DNA of 64,000 bases from ATZT02 sp046048135 (GTDB taxonomy: Bacteria; Actinomycetota; Actinomycetes; S36-B12; UBA5976): assembly GCA_046048135.1 (NCBI GenBank), contig JBJOGR010000009.1:1-64000 (forward strand), given 5' to 3'. Position numbers and translations under genes: made by a program. Under the pieces are notes generated by a model, which was not told the origin of the DNA, did not search any database, and saw only the letters and a list, made by a program, of their open reading frames with translations. Of this stretch, positions 48,366 through 56,584 are shown piece after piece; within the stretch, counting starts at the first letter, position 1; the number at the start of each line of letters is the position of its first letter.

Positions 48366-49145
48366 TCAAAAAATTGGCCAAGGAATTGCCGGCCATTCTT
48401 TACTAGGCTCTGGGAATTTACCTAGTTGCAACACTACCTCAATACGATTTAATGCAGCTTGCATTTCTTCAAAACTCAATAAATCGTTTCGATTTTCAAT
48501 CCAATTTGCTATCTCTTTCTTAGCTTTTTCAAATAGTTGTAAATCCTCTTTTTGGAACTTCTCTCCTATCCAGCCCCACAAAATTGTTCTCAATTTATTT
48601 TCCTGATGCCAAGTTAATCCATGGTCAATCATCCAAATTTTTCCATTTCCATCTTTTAAAATATGACCACCTTTTCTATCTGCATTATTAATAATCAGGT
48701 CAAATATCGCGATTTTTCTCAGATTCTCTTCGTCCTCATGAGCCAAACATACTAATTTATTAAGTTCATCGTAACCATTTATAACTTTCTTATAGTAGTA
48801 AGGAATCTCAGATTCACTTCTTACAATTATTAATTGATTACTAACTTCCTCTATCCATTCTTGTACTAAACACTCCCCGATTTCTGGAATATTTCTAGAT
48901 ACAGATAAAGGAACCAAATTAAGTTCTAAGCTATGGCTTAATTCAAATGTAGCAAGTTCTCTATTATTTAGATCTAATTCTGGAAAATCCCACAATGGTC
49001 TAATTAATGCCGCAGGCTTAATAATTACTGAAATTTCAGAATCATTCTTTTTTATCTTTGCTTTTATTGCTCCATTTGAAGATTCTGGAATTAGTCCTTG
49101 AATTTCAATGTCACCAGTTAATAATAAATCTCTTTTTTCTTCCAC
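48366..49145 (-). CDS. SCO1664-family protein (PI3/4-kinase-like fold)
   Basis: A 259-aa protein of an actinobacterial family next to mshC. NNADRKGGHILKDGNGKIWMIDHGLTWHQENKLRTILWGW (split here by DRKGG and DHGLTW) resembles the catalytic and metal loops of phosphatidylinositol-kinase- or HipA-like proteins. The true substrate is unknown. The start is GTG at 49145, 3 nt after the DUF3090 gene's end. It probably works with DUF3090 and the histidine phosphatase, since the three travel together. Confidence 0.82.
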   Translation of the reverse strand: MEEKRDLLLTGDIEIQGLIPESSNGAIKAKIKKNDSEISVIIKPAALIRPLWDFPELDLNNRELATFELSHSLELNLVPLSVSRNIPEIGECLVQEWIEEVSNQLIIVRSESEIPYYYKKVINGYDELNKLVCLAHEDEENLRKIAIFDLIINNADRKGGHILKDGNGKIWMIDHGLTWHQENKLRTILWGWIGEKFQKEDLQLFEKAKKEIANWIENRNDLLSFEEMQAALNRIEVVLQLGKFPEPSKEWPAIPWPIF

Positions 49146-49148
49146 AAT

Positions 49149-49697
49149 TTATCTTTTATACCCATTTGCTCTGGCGCAAATATGTCCTTGTTGGCCTAAT
49201 GGTTCTTGACAGAAAGGACACGGTTGTCTTCCAGCTGAGACAAGTCTGCGTGCTCGTTCCGAAAAATTACGACCTTGAACTGCAGTTAAATAAACTCTTA
49301 ATACATCCGGTCCACTGGTTTCATTACTATCAATTTCTGGAACCTGTTCATCACTTTCTGCATGTGCTTCGACAATTAAATTCTTATTTTTAATGTTCCA
49401 ACCAAGACTCAATACCCCAGTTCTAAATTCTTCACTGATTGGATTATCTAAAGGCTCTAAATCTAAATTCCTTGAATCAAATTTAATTGGAATAGATTCA
49501 TCATTCGAATCATTTTTTATTTGGTCTAGTAAAATGTCTATTCTTTCAGCAAGTATTGCAACTTGAGATTTTTCGACAACTACGCTATTAATTACATTTT
49601 TTGATTTAGCTTGAAGAAAAAATATTCTTTCCCCAGGTTGTCCCACTGTTCCTGGCACAAATCTTTCCGGGTTTGGATGAGCAAATATTTTACGCAT
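49149..49697 (-). CDS. DUF3090 family protein
   Basis: A 182-aa protein of unknown function conserved in actinobacteria. It begins FAHPNPERFVPGTVGQPGERIFFLQA. The C-terminus has a zinc-ribbon-like set, CPFCQEPLGQQGHICARANG, with Cys-x2-Cys and His-x-Cys. Its start overlaps the preceding phosphatase stop by 1 nt (TAATG). No signal peptide is visible. Confidence 0.87.
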   Translation of the reverse strand: MRKIFAHPNPERFVPGTVGQPGERIFFLQAKSKNVINSVVVEKSQVAILAERIDILLDQIKNDSNDESIPIKFDSRNLDLEPLDNPISEEFRTGVLSLGWNIKNKNLIVEAHAESDEQVPEIDSNETSGPDVLRVYLTAVQGRNFSERARRLVSAGRQPCPFCQEPLGQQGHICARANGYKR

Positions 49698-50344
49698 TAT
49701 CCTGCACCCCCACCCAAATCAGACTTTGATTTTGAAATCAAATCAAGTCGATTATTCATGCTTTTGACTAAAACTTGTTTTTTCCAAACATCAACTATTG
49801 AGATGGAACTTGGATCTATTATCACTTTTTGAAAATTATCTAAATTTATTCCCAAGCAATCGGCGATAAATAATCTAATCGGATCTCCATGCGAGACAAT
49901 CAATAAATTGTCATCTTTCTTCATTTTGTTCGCTTCTTTCAGAATGAACTTCTTAAATCGATTTAAAATATTTGTAAATGACTCCCCGCCCGGAAAAGTG
50001 ACTTTACTTGGTGAATTTTGAACTAACTTCCATAATTTCTCTTTCCTTAAATCTTTCAACTTTTTGTTCTGCCATTTTCCGTAATCACACTCATTTAATT
50101 CATTTGATATTTGAATCTTTATCTTATGATTGTTATTTTTACTTATAATTTCTGCTGTTGAGACACATCTTTCCATCGGACTTGAAATGACTTTCTTAAA
50201 TTTGATGTCGCTCAAGGCGAAAGCGGTTTTTAAAACTTGATTCAAACCTTCACTATCAAGAACTACACCTTTAGTTCTACCTGCGAGTATTCCTTCTTTA
50301 TTCGCATTGGTTCTTCCGTGTCTTACTAAATAGATTCTGGGCAC
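49697..50344 (-). CDS. Histidine phosphatase family protein
   Basis: A 215-aa phosphatase of the phosphoglycerate-mutase-like superfamily (MSMEG_4193-type in actinobacteria). The phospho-acceptor is in YLVRHGRTNAN near residue 8, and the second catalytic His is in LLIVSHGDPIRLFIADCLG. The start is GTG. The link with DUF3090 and the SCO1664-like protein recurs across actinobacteria and suggests a shared pathway, possibly tied to mycothiol or inositol; this is inference. Confidence 0.87.
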   Translation of the reverse strand: MPRIYLVRHGRTNANKEGILAGRTKGVVLDSEGLNQVLKTAFALSDIKFKKVISSPMERCVSTAEIISKNNNHKIKIQISNELNECDYGKWQNKKLKDLRKEKLWKLVQNSPSKVTFPGGESFTNILNRFKKFILKEANKMKKDDNLLIVSHGDPIRLFIADCLGINLDNFQKVIIDPSSISIVDVWKKQVLVKSMNNRLDLISKSKSDLGGGAG

Positions 50345-50353
50345 TTGATAATT

Positions 50354-51172
50354 CTAGATCGGATTGATAATTTGTGCATTTAGAAGTAGTAAAACAATAA
50401 TCGCAAGAATTATTCGATAAATCACAAAACTATTTAGAGAATGCTTTCCTAGCCATTTTATCAGCCAAGCGATACTTAAATATCCAACGATGAAAGCAAT
50501 AGCAGTTGCTAATAATGTGGGTCCCCATCCAACTGGATTGTTTTTCGATATATCTAATAATTCATAAAGCCCCGACAGGACAATGGCGGGAACACTTAGC
50601 AAAAATGAAATTCTTGCTGCAGCATCTCTTTTAATTTTTAAAAATCTTGCCGCTGTAATAGTTGCCCCTGATCTTGAGAAACCTGGTATCAATGCAAGTG
50701 ATTGAGCAATTCCAATTATGAGAATATGCTTGCTGGAAATATCTTGAATTTCTTTTTCCTGTTTATTAAATCGATCTGCCAAGTACATTACGAAGGAGAA
50801 TCCAAGCAAAATTACTGCCACGAGGTATAGGTTTCTGGCACTAGTTCTAATGAAATCTTGAGCAAAAAAACCAATTAGAGAAATTGGAATCGTAGCGACC
50901 AAAATTGAAATTCCAAGCTTAAAATTGAAATCCCTATTTTTTTTATTAAATAATCCTTTAATTAAAGACATTAAGATTTGGTATAAATCTTTTTTAAAAT
51001 AAATTAATACAGAAAAAATCGTGCCTATTTGAGTTACTGCAGTGAAGGAGGCGCCAAAATCCTTACTGCCAAATAAAGCTGGGACGATTCGCAAATGAGC
51101 GCTGGAGGAGATTGGCAAGAATTCGGTTATTCCTTGCACTACCCCTAAAAAGCCAGCTAGCCACCATTCCAC
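50354..51172 (-). CDS. uppP: Undecaprenyl-diphosphatase UppP
   Basis: A 272-aa membrane protein with about eight helices that recycles undecaprenyl pyrophosphate for cell-wall synthesis. The two family boxes are GITEFLPISSSAHLRI (about 15-30) and LIPGFSRSGATITAARFL (about 162-179). The start is GTG at 51172, preceded by GGGAG. It lies 9 nt upstream of the histidine phosphatase gene. Confidence 0.94.
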   Translation of the reverse strand: MEWWLAGFLGVVQGITEFLPISSSAHLRIVPALFGSKDFGASFTAVTQIGTIFSVLIYFKKDLYQILMSLIKGLFNKKNRDFNFKLGISILVATIPISLIGFFAQDFIRTSARNLYLVAVILLGFSFVMYLADRFNKQEKEIQDISSKHILIIGIAQSLALIPGFSRSGATITAARFLKIKRDAAARISFLLSVPAIVLSGLYELLDISKNNPVGWGPTLLATAIAFIVGYLSIAWLIKWLGKHSLNSFVIYRIILAIIVLLLLNAQIINPI

Positions 51173-51235
51173 GTGATTCTCCCGACTTTTTAGTCAATTT
51201 AACTGAAATGAATTTGCTTATTTCAATTATTGCAA

Positions 51236-51241
51236 TAACCT
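51236..51241 (+). promoter_or_regulatory. -10 box upstream of aldo/keto reductase (leaderless)
   Basis: TAACCT (TANNNT) ends 6 nt before the ATG at 51248. No Shine-Dalgarno precedes the start. The divergent gap to uppP is only 75 nt. Confidence 0.35.
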
Positions 51242-51247
51242 CACAAT

Positions 51248-52237
51248 ATGAGACGTAATCTCTTAGCCAACACAGGTGTTGAAGTTTCTTCATTTGCTCT
51301 AGGCACTATGACCTGGGGCAATGACACAGATGAACCTGAGGCTAGATCTATTTTCAAATCCTTTATTGATGCTGGTGGAAACTTTATTGATACGGCCGAT
51401 AGTTATGCAGCTGGAACTTCAGAAGAATTGGTTGGGCAAATTATAGGAGAAGTTGGAAATAGAGACTCAATCTTTCTTGCAACAAAAGCGGTCGTCGTGG
51501 ATCCCCCTAGAAAATATAACGCCAGTGCCTCTCACATAACTAATGCTTTAAATACCTCGTTAATCAGACTGGGAGTTGATTTTATTGATTTATGGCAAAT
51601 GCATCATTGGGATGTTCTAACTCCAATAGATGAGACACTTAGAGCAATAGAACTTAATTATCGTCAAGGTAAATTTAGGTACTTTGGAATCTCAAATTAT
51701 TCAAGTTGGCAAACTGCTTTAATTATTAATGAGTGCAAACATTTAAATATTCCATTCGTAACTGCTCAGCACGAATATTCATTAGTTGAAAGAAATATTG
51801 AAAAAGACTTAATTCCACTTTTGATAAATCAAGAAAAAACTTTACTTCCTTGGTCTCCATTAGGACGAGGAATCTTGACTGGAAAATATAAATTTGGAAC
51901 GCCAGTAGATTCAAGGGCCGCATCTACTCATTTTTCCAAATTCATTCAAAAACATTTAACTGATGAAAAATCTAGAATTGTAGATTCTGTTATTACCGCA
52001 GCAGAAGGTATAGGTAGAACACCTGCTGAAGTGTCTCTTGCCTGGTTAAAAGCTCAACCAACTGTGGGATCAATAATTCTTGGAGCTAGAAATCTTGCCC
52101 AATTGAAAGTTCTTTTGAAGGTGAGCGATCTTGATTTACCCCAAGAAATAATCAATGCCCTCTCCGACGTTTCTTCTCCAATTTTTTCCTATCCTGAGTC
52201 AAGATGGGTTCAATTAAATAAAGAAGGGGGTAAATAG
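51248..52237 (+). CDS. Aldo/keto reductase
   Basis: A 329-aa NADPH-dependent oxidoreductase with a TIM-barrel fold. Catalytic residues appear in FIDTADSYAAG (Asp and Tyr), FLATKAVV (Lys) and LWQMHHWD (His). The C-terminal cofactor segment is SIILGARNLAQLK. The substrate is unknown. An aldo/keto reductase beside uppP is common in actinobacteria. It is followed with no spacer by the small DUF5703-type gene. Confidence 0.9.
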   Translation: MRRNLLANTGVEVSSFALGTMTWGNDTDEPEARSIFKSFIDAGGNFIDTADSYAAGTSEELVGQIIGEVGNRDSIFLATKAVVVDPPRKYNASASHITNALNTSLIRLGVDFIDLWQMHHWDVLTPIDETLRAIELNYRQGKFRYFGISNYSSWQTALIINECKHLNIPFVTAQHEYSLVERNIEKDLIPLLINQEKTLLPWSPLGRGILTGKYKFGTPVDSRAASTHFSKFIQKHLTDEKSRIVDSVITAAEGIGRTPAEVSLAWLKAQPTVGSIILGARNLAQLKVLLKVSDLDLPQEIINALSDVSSPIFSYPESRWVQLNKEGGK

Positions 52238-52423
52238 TTGTCCACATCCTGGGAAATTAGAGAAGTTCCACTACCTTCGAAAACTTCCAGACAAGAAGCA
52301 AAAACTATTCTTACCGAATTGGCCGAGTATGGAAGATGGGAATTAGTCAGAACTAGAATTTATCCAAATGGAATTAAACGTATGTGGGTTAAAAAAAGAG
52401 TTTTGAGAGTTGAAAGAACTTAA
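52238..52423 (+). CDS. Small DUF5703-type actinobacterial protein
   Basis: A 61-aa basic protein (WEIREVPLPSKTSRQEAKTIL, YGRWELVRTRIYPNGIKRMW) resembling the conserved actinobacterial DUF5703 family near M20 peptidase genes. The start is TTG, directly after the aldo/keto reductase stop, with AAGGGGG 8-10 nt upstream. Function is unknown. Its stop overlaps the convergent peptidase stop within TTAA. Confidence 0.78.
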   Translation: MSTSWEIREVPLPSKTSRQEAKTILTELAEYGRWELVRTRIYPNGIKRMWVKKRVLRVERT

Positions 52424-53730
52424 ATAGTTTTTAAAAATCGATACATTGTTCTTGCACCAAACTTAAGCGAATCTAATGGAATTCTTTCATCGTGACCATG
52501 AAATAAACTTGTGAAATCCAAATCATTTGGCAACATCAAAGGCGTGAAGCCATAAGCCTTGATATTAAATTTAGACAACGCTTTAGCATCTGTTCCCCCA
52601 GATAACATGTAAGGAACTACTCTTGCTGCAGGATCTTCCTTCTCTAGTGAAGAAATCATTGTTTCGACCAAATCATTTTCAAAAGGTGATTCAAGTGCTA
52701 CGTCAAAAGTCTCAGCCTCAACATTTACTTCTTCACCTACAATTTCTTTTATTTCTTTCAGAAAAGTATCTTGATTACCAGGCAAAAATCGTCCGTCAAC
52801 GTATGCACTTGCCTCACCAGGAATTACATTTACTTTGTAACCAGCATTTAGCATCGTTGGATTAGCGGTATTTTTCGTTGTAGCTGAGACTAATTTAGCT
52901 AGAGATCCTAATTGAGCAATAATTTTTTCAGGATCTTTTGGATCGAATTCTTGATTAGTAGCTTTGGCTGTTTCTTGAAGTAGTTGAATTACAGCATCTT
53001 TTAATGTAATAGGAAATTTATGGTTTGTTAGTGCATCAATAGCTTTCGAAATTTTGCTTATTGCATTATCAGAATTAATCATAGAGCCATGACCTGCAGT
53101 TCCTTTGGAAGTTAATTTCATCCAAGCAATACCTTTTTGAGCTGTCTCAATTAAATAAAGTCTGACTCCATTAGAAAGTGTGTGCGAAAAACCTCCCACT
53201 TCGCCTACTGCTTCTGTAGCTTTCTCGAAAAATTCAGGATAGTTATTTACTGCATAGTGCGATCCATATTTTCCACCGGCTTCTTCATCGGCAAACATCG
53301 CAATAGTGATATTTCGTTTGGGTTTCCATCCATCATTTATCAATTGAGATATCGAACCTAGAATCATGGCGTTTCCATTTTTCATATCAACAGCGCCTCT
53401 GCCCCATAACATTTCTTTATCAATTACAGCTGCAAAGGCATCCTTGCTCCATTTATCTCTTTCAACTGGAACAACATCTAAATGCCCGTGTAAAACTAAA
53501 TCCGGTAAATCTTGGTTTGTGCCTTCAATTCTTGCTAGAACCGAACACCTTTTGTTGTCTGGTCCAATTATTTTATTTTCAATTTTTAGCGAATTAAGAA
53601 AATCTGAAACATATTCGGCTGCTAGTTTTTCTCCAACACTTTCATTATTACCAAAATTTGTTGTGTCGATTTTGATTAAATCTCGACAAATCTCTACTAC
53701 CTTGTCTTCTAAAATTTTGACATCTGTCAT
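52420..53730 (-). CDS. M20 family metallopeptidase (DapE/ArgE-like)
   Basis: A 436-aa two-zinc amidohydrolase. Metal-binding motifs are VLHGHLDVVPVE (His, Asp), GRGAVDMKNG (Asp), FADEEAGGKYG (catalytic Glu pair) and the C-terminal SLFHGHDERI. A dimerisation domain lies at about 195-310. Homologues at this place (Rv2141c) are annotated as DapE-like, but the true substrate may be a dipeptide. It starts 70 nt from tRNA-Leu, on the opposite strand. Confidence 0.9.
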   Translation of the reverse strand: MTDVKILEDKVVEICRDLIKIDTTNFGNNESVGEKLAAEYVSDFLNSLKIENKIIGPDNKRCSVLARIEGTNQDLPDLVLHGHLDVVPVERDKWSKDAFAAVIDKEMLWGRGAVDMKNGNAMILGSISQLINDGWKPKRNITIAMFADEEAGGKYGSHYAVNNYPEFFEKATEAVGEVGGFSHTLSNGVRLYLIETAQKGIAWMKLTSKGTAGHGSMINSDNAISKISKAIDALTNHKFPITLKDAVIQLLQETAKATNQEFDPKDPEKIIAQLGSLAKLVSATTKNTANPTMLNAGYKVNVIPGEASAYVDGRFLPGNQDTFLKEIKEIVGEEVNVEAETFDVALESPFENDLVETMISSLEKEDPAARVVPYMLSGGTDAKALSKFNIKAYGFTPLMLPNDLDFTSLFHGHDERIPLDSLKFGARTMYRFLKTI

Positions 53731-53800
53731 ACTTCATATCTTGCCTACTAGTCGATAACAAATGTCTATTGCATAGCATTATTAGACGTAAAGCATTCTG

Positions 53801-53884
53801 GTCCGAATGGCGGAATAGGTAGACGCGCTAGCTTGAGGTGCTAGTCCCTTAACGGGGATGGGGGTTCAAGTCCCCCTTCGGACA
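53801..53884 (+). tRNA. tRNA-Leu (anticodon GAG)
   Basis: A class II tRNA of 84 nt. The acceptor stem is GTCCGAA (53801-53807) with TTCGGAC (53877-53883) plus discriminator A. The anticodon loop TTGAGGT is closed by CTAGC/GCTAG with GAG at 53835-53837, reading CUC/CUU. A long variable arm and the T-loop GGTTCAAGTCC are present. CCA is not encoded. Its 3' end lies 1 nt from the convergent VKOR gene, and no terminator is visible. Confidence 0.96.
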
Positions 53885-53885
53885 C

Positions 53886-54443
53886 TTAAATAAAAAATTC
53901 CAAAAATATTGCAGAACCAACGATTAAAAACCAACCGAGTGTTAAAAATCCTGCAAATGGTTCCAGGTATTTGACATTTTTATTGCTTGAAACTTTTATC
54001 AAATCTCTCAAAGTTAAGAAGAATATTGGAATAGTCATACCCCAAACCACAATGCAATAAGGACAAAGATTTCCAATTACATAAACACTTTGATAAAAAA
54101 GCCAACTAACAAATAAAGTCGCTAGACCACTCACTACTGCAATAACTTGATACATCCATTTTGGTAATACAAAACCCAATAAACCAAGAACACCAACTAG
54201 GACCAAAATTGGAAAACTTGAAACACCTATCACGCTATTGGGAAATCCAAAGACGGATGCTTGAGCTGTCTTAACAATATTTCCACAAGCAATGATTGAA
54301 TTTATATTACAACTTGAAATATAAGTAGGATCTTCAAGTAGTTTAATTTTATCAATCGTTAATATAAATGAAGAGAACCAGCCGATAACTCCACCAACTG
54401 TTAGTAACCAATTTAAATTTGTGCTAGCAATTTTTTTATTCAT
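53886..54443 (-). CDS. Vitamin K epoxide reductase (VKOR) family protein
   Basis: A 185-aa membrane protein with about five helices. The four redox cysteines are Cys45 and Cys53 (loop pair) and the CPYC centre Cys127-Cys130 (NLCPYCIVVWG). Bacterial VKOR reoxidises a DsbA-like thiol oxidase using quinone and so supports disulfide formation outside the membrane. There is no fused or adjacent thioredoxin-like partner, so DsbA must be encoded elsewhere. Confidence 0.92.
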   Translation of the reverse strand: MNKKIASTNLNWLLTVGGVIGWFSSFILTIDKIKLLEDPTYISSCNINSIIACGNIVKTAQASVFGFPNSVIGVSSFPILVLVGVLGLLGFVLPKWMYQVIAVVSGLATLFVSWLFYQSVYVIGNLCPYCIVVWGMTIPIFFLTLRDLIKVSSNKNVKYLEPFAGFLTLGWFLIVGSAIFLEFFI

Positions 54444-54986
54444 TTAATTAATTACTCCCATATGAGCCAAAGCAAGTTTTAATAGTTTAGATTGACCACC
54501 AGTCATTTCGCTCGAGACTTTTTCTGTTTGAGCTTCTTCTGGGCTCAACCAAATTAAATCTAAAGCATTTTGACTCGGTTTACAGTCACCTTTTACTACA
54601 ACGACAAATGCAAGGCTGACCGCATGTTGTCTTGGATCATGAAAACCACTAACTGAAGGATCTGGAAAATATTCAACAATTGTAAAAGGTGTTGGACTTG
54701 GAGATATTTGAGGAAGAGCAGTTGGCCCTAAATCTTTTTCTAAATGTCGAATTAATGCTGATCGAACTCTCTCACCGTATAGAACTCGTCCTGAGACCAT
54801 TGCTCTGCTAATACTTCCATCAGGCATTCCTCTTAATAACAATCCAATTTGAGTTACATTTCCTAAATCGTCTGTACGTACTGGGATTGCGTCAATATAT
54901 AAAATTGGTAAACGGTCTCGAATAAATTCAATTTGATCATCAGTAAGCCATGATCCAATATTTTCTGTCTCATTGACCATACTCAT
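54444..54986 (-). CDS. Nudix-like protein (DUF4916 family)
   Basis: A 180-aa protein of an actinobacterial Nudix-like family. It has LLLRGMPDGSISRAMVSGRVLYGERVRSALIRHLEKDLG (in two parts here: SGRVLYGE and RSALIRHLEKDLG) in the place of a Nudix box, but the classic GX5EX7REUXEEXGU residues are not complete. Hydrolase activity is therefore doubtful. The start is ATG at 54986 with AAGGGG about 6 nt upstream; an ATG at 54980 is also in frame. It abuts the VKOR gene without spacer. Confidence 0.78.
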   Translation of the reverse strand: MSMVNETENIGSWLTDDQIEFIRDRLPILYIDAIPVRTDDLGNVTQIGLLLRGMPDGSISRAMVSGRVLYGERVRSALIRHLEKDLGPTALPQISPSPTPFTIVEYFPDPSVSGFHDPRQHAVSLAFVVVVKGDCKPSQNALDLIWLSPEEAQTEKVSSEMTGGQSKLLKLALAHMGVIN

Positions 54987-55089
54987 GAAAACCCCTTTTA
55001 TAAAAGTCTAATTCTTCAATTAAATTTAGCAATTTCATGGGTATAAAAGTGTCTAATTTTGTTTTATTAATAGGCATTAGAGTTACAGA

Positions 55090-55818
55090 ATGAGTTATTC
55101 TCCAATTTTTGACCGAGTTCCCACAAGTATCTCATTTGCTATTTGGGCAACTGCATTTCTTCAAGGTAGAGAAACACTTGAAAGAGCTGTAGATTGCATC
55201 ACTGATTCACCTAGGATGGTTAACGTTTTAGGAAAAGTTGAACATCTAACAATTTTTTTATCTGAATTAAGAAAAAGCTCCTGTCTTGGTATTCGATGCC
55301 ATTTCCCAGTTTCAGGAAACACAGATTCACTCATTGGAAATGATGAATTTGTTGAAAAAGCACTTTCTAGTGGTGAAGGACTTACTACAACTGGAGGAAG
55401 TATTTATGGCATTGCACAAAATCAAGATTTTTGGGAAGTTTTTTTACGTCAAAAAGAACCTGTAAAGTCTAAATACAATTGGAAAGATTTAGATCACGAA
55501 TTTCATCATGCCATTCAAAATGTTAGTCAAGATTTGGAAGCATTTGATCTAATCAGAGATAATCAAGAAGCAAGAGACTTATTAGTAGATTTAGATCACG
55601 ATATCTCGAAACAAATATTTCCAGATGATCAAGATAGTAGAGTTACATTTCTGATTGGAAGAAGTTTGAGAGTTTTAACAACTTGCCAATTTGTTACTAA
55701 TCATTGGCTTGAAACTAATAGTGCCACACAATCTAATTTAATTAGAGATAAAATATTAGAACTAGTAAGAATTAGTAGATTGACATTATCTACAACTGTT
55801 AATTACGCAATAAATTAG
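55090..55818 (+). CDS. Unrecognised 242-aa protein
   Basis: I do not recognise this protein. It is soluble, helix-rich and has no signal peptide. Features are RETLERAVDCITDSPRMVN (about 27-45), LGIRCHFPVSGNTDSL (66-81), a GGSIYGIAQNQ loop, an acid/His cluster DLDHEFHHAI (133-142) and a second DLDHDI stretch near 177. The repeated Asp/His could bind metal, but no known motif fits. It lies between divergent Nudix-like and convergent fabI genes, and its stop overlaps fabI's. AT content and codon use look like its neighbours. Confidence 0.8.
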   Translation: MSYSPIFDRVPTSISFAIWATAFLQGRETLERAVDCITDSPRMVNVLGKVEHLTIFLSELRKSSCLGIRCHFPVSGNTDSLIGNDEFVEKALSSGEGLTTTGGSIYGIAQNQDFWEVFLRQKEPVKSKYNWKDLDHEFHHAIQNVSQDLEAFDLIRDNQEARDLLVDLDHDISKQIFPDDQDSRVTFLIGRSLRVLTTCQFVTNHWLETNSATQSNLIRDKILELVRISRLTLSTTVNYAIN

Positions 55819-56582
55819 GCACCCATTGAGTGATATCCACCGTCAACGTGAATTATTTCTCCCGTTGTTGCAGGAAACCAATCAGATAAAAGAGCTACAA
55901 CTGCTTTAGCAGAAGGAACAGGATCTGAAATCTTCCAACCTAATGGTGATCTCTGTGCCCATGCTTCTTCAAATTTTTCAAAACCAGGAATATGTTTTGC
56001 AGCAACTGTATTAATTGGACCTGCCGCAATTAAATTAACTCGAATATTTTTTGGACCTAAATGTCTCGCAAGATATCTTGAAGTTGATTCCAGCGCTGCC
56101 TTTGCAACTCCCATCCAGTCATATTGTGGCCATGATTTTGTTGCATCAAAATCAAGTCCGACGATGCTTCCACCATTTGGCATTAGATCTACGCATGCCA
56201 TTGAAAGAGATTTAAATGAGTATGCAGATATTTGTAATGCAGTAGAAACATCTGGCCATTCAGTCTGAAGAAAATTGCCACCTAATGCAGCTTGAGGAGC
56301 AAAACCAATTGCATGTACAACCCCATCAATACTTGCAACATGTTTTTTAATCTCTGAACTTAAATTTTTAAGATTTTCTTCGTTTGTTACATCTAGTTCC
56401 ACTATGGGAGCTTTTTTAGGTAAACGAGCATTAGCCCTTTCAGTTGCACCCATTGCGCGGCCAAATGAACTTAAAACGACATTACCGCCTTCTTCTTGAA
56501 TTATCTTTGCAACGGAAAACGCTATCGAGTGATCAGTCAGAACACCTGTTACTAAAATATTTTTTCCATCCATCAAACCCAT
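55815..56582 (-). CDS. fabI: Enoyl-ACP reductase (NADH), FabI/InhA
   Basis: A 255-aa short-chain dehydrogenase-like enoyl reductase for the last step of fatty-acid elongation. KNILVTGVLTDHSIAFSVA is the InhA/FabI cofactor loop. The catalytic Tyr and Lys are in DWMGVAKAALES, where the usual YxxMxxxK is replaced by DW-x-x-VAK as in InhA-type enzymes. It ends DGGYHSMGA. It lies 2 nt downstream of fabG on the same strand. The target family of triclosan and isoniazid is recognised by homology only. Confidence 0.92.
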   Translation of the reverse strand: MGLMDGKNILVTGVLTDHSIAFSVAKIIQEEGGNVVLSSFGRAMGATERANARLPKKAPIVELDVTNEENLKNLSSEIKKHVASIDGVVHAIGFAPQAALGGNFLQTEWPDVSTALQISAYSFKSLSMACVDLMPNGGSIVGLDFDATKSWPQYDWMGVAKAALESTSRYLARHLGPKNIRVNLIAAGPINTVAAKHIPGFEKFEEAWAQRSPLGWKISDPVPSAKAVVALLSDWFPATTGEIIHVDGGYHSMGA

Positions 56583-56584
56583 AA

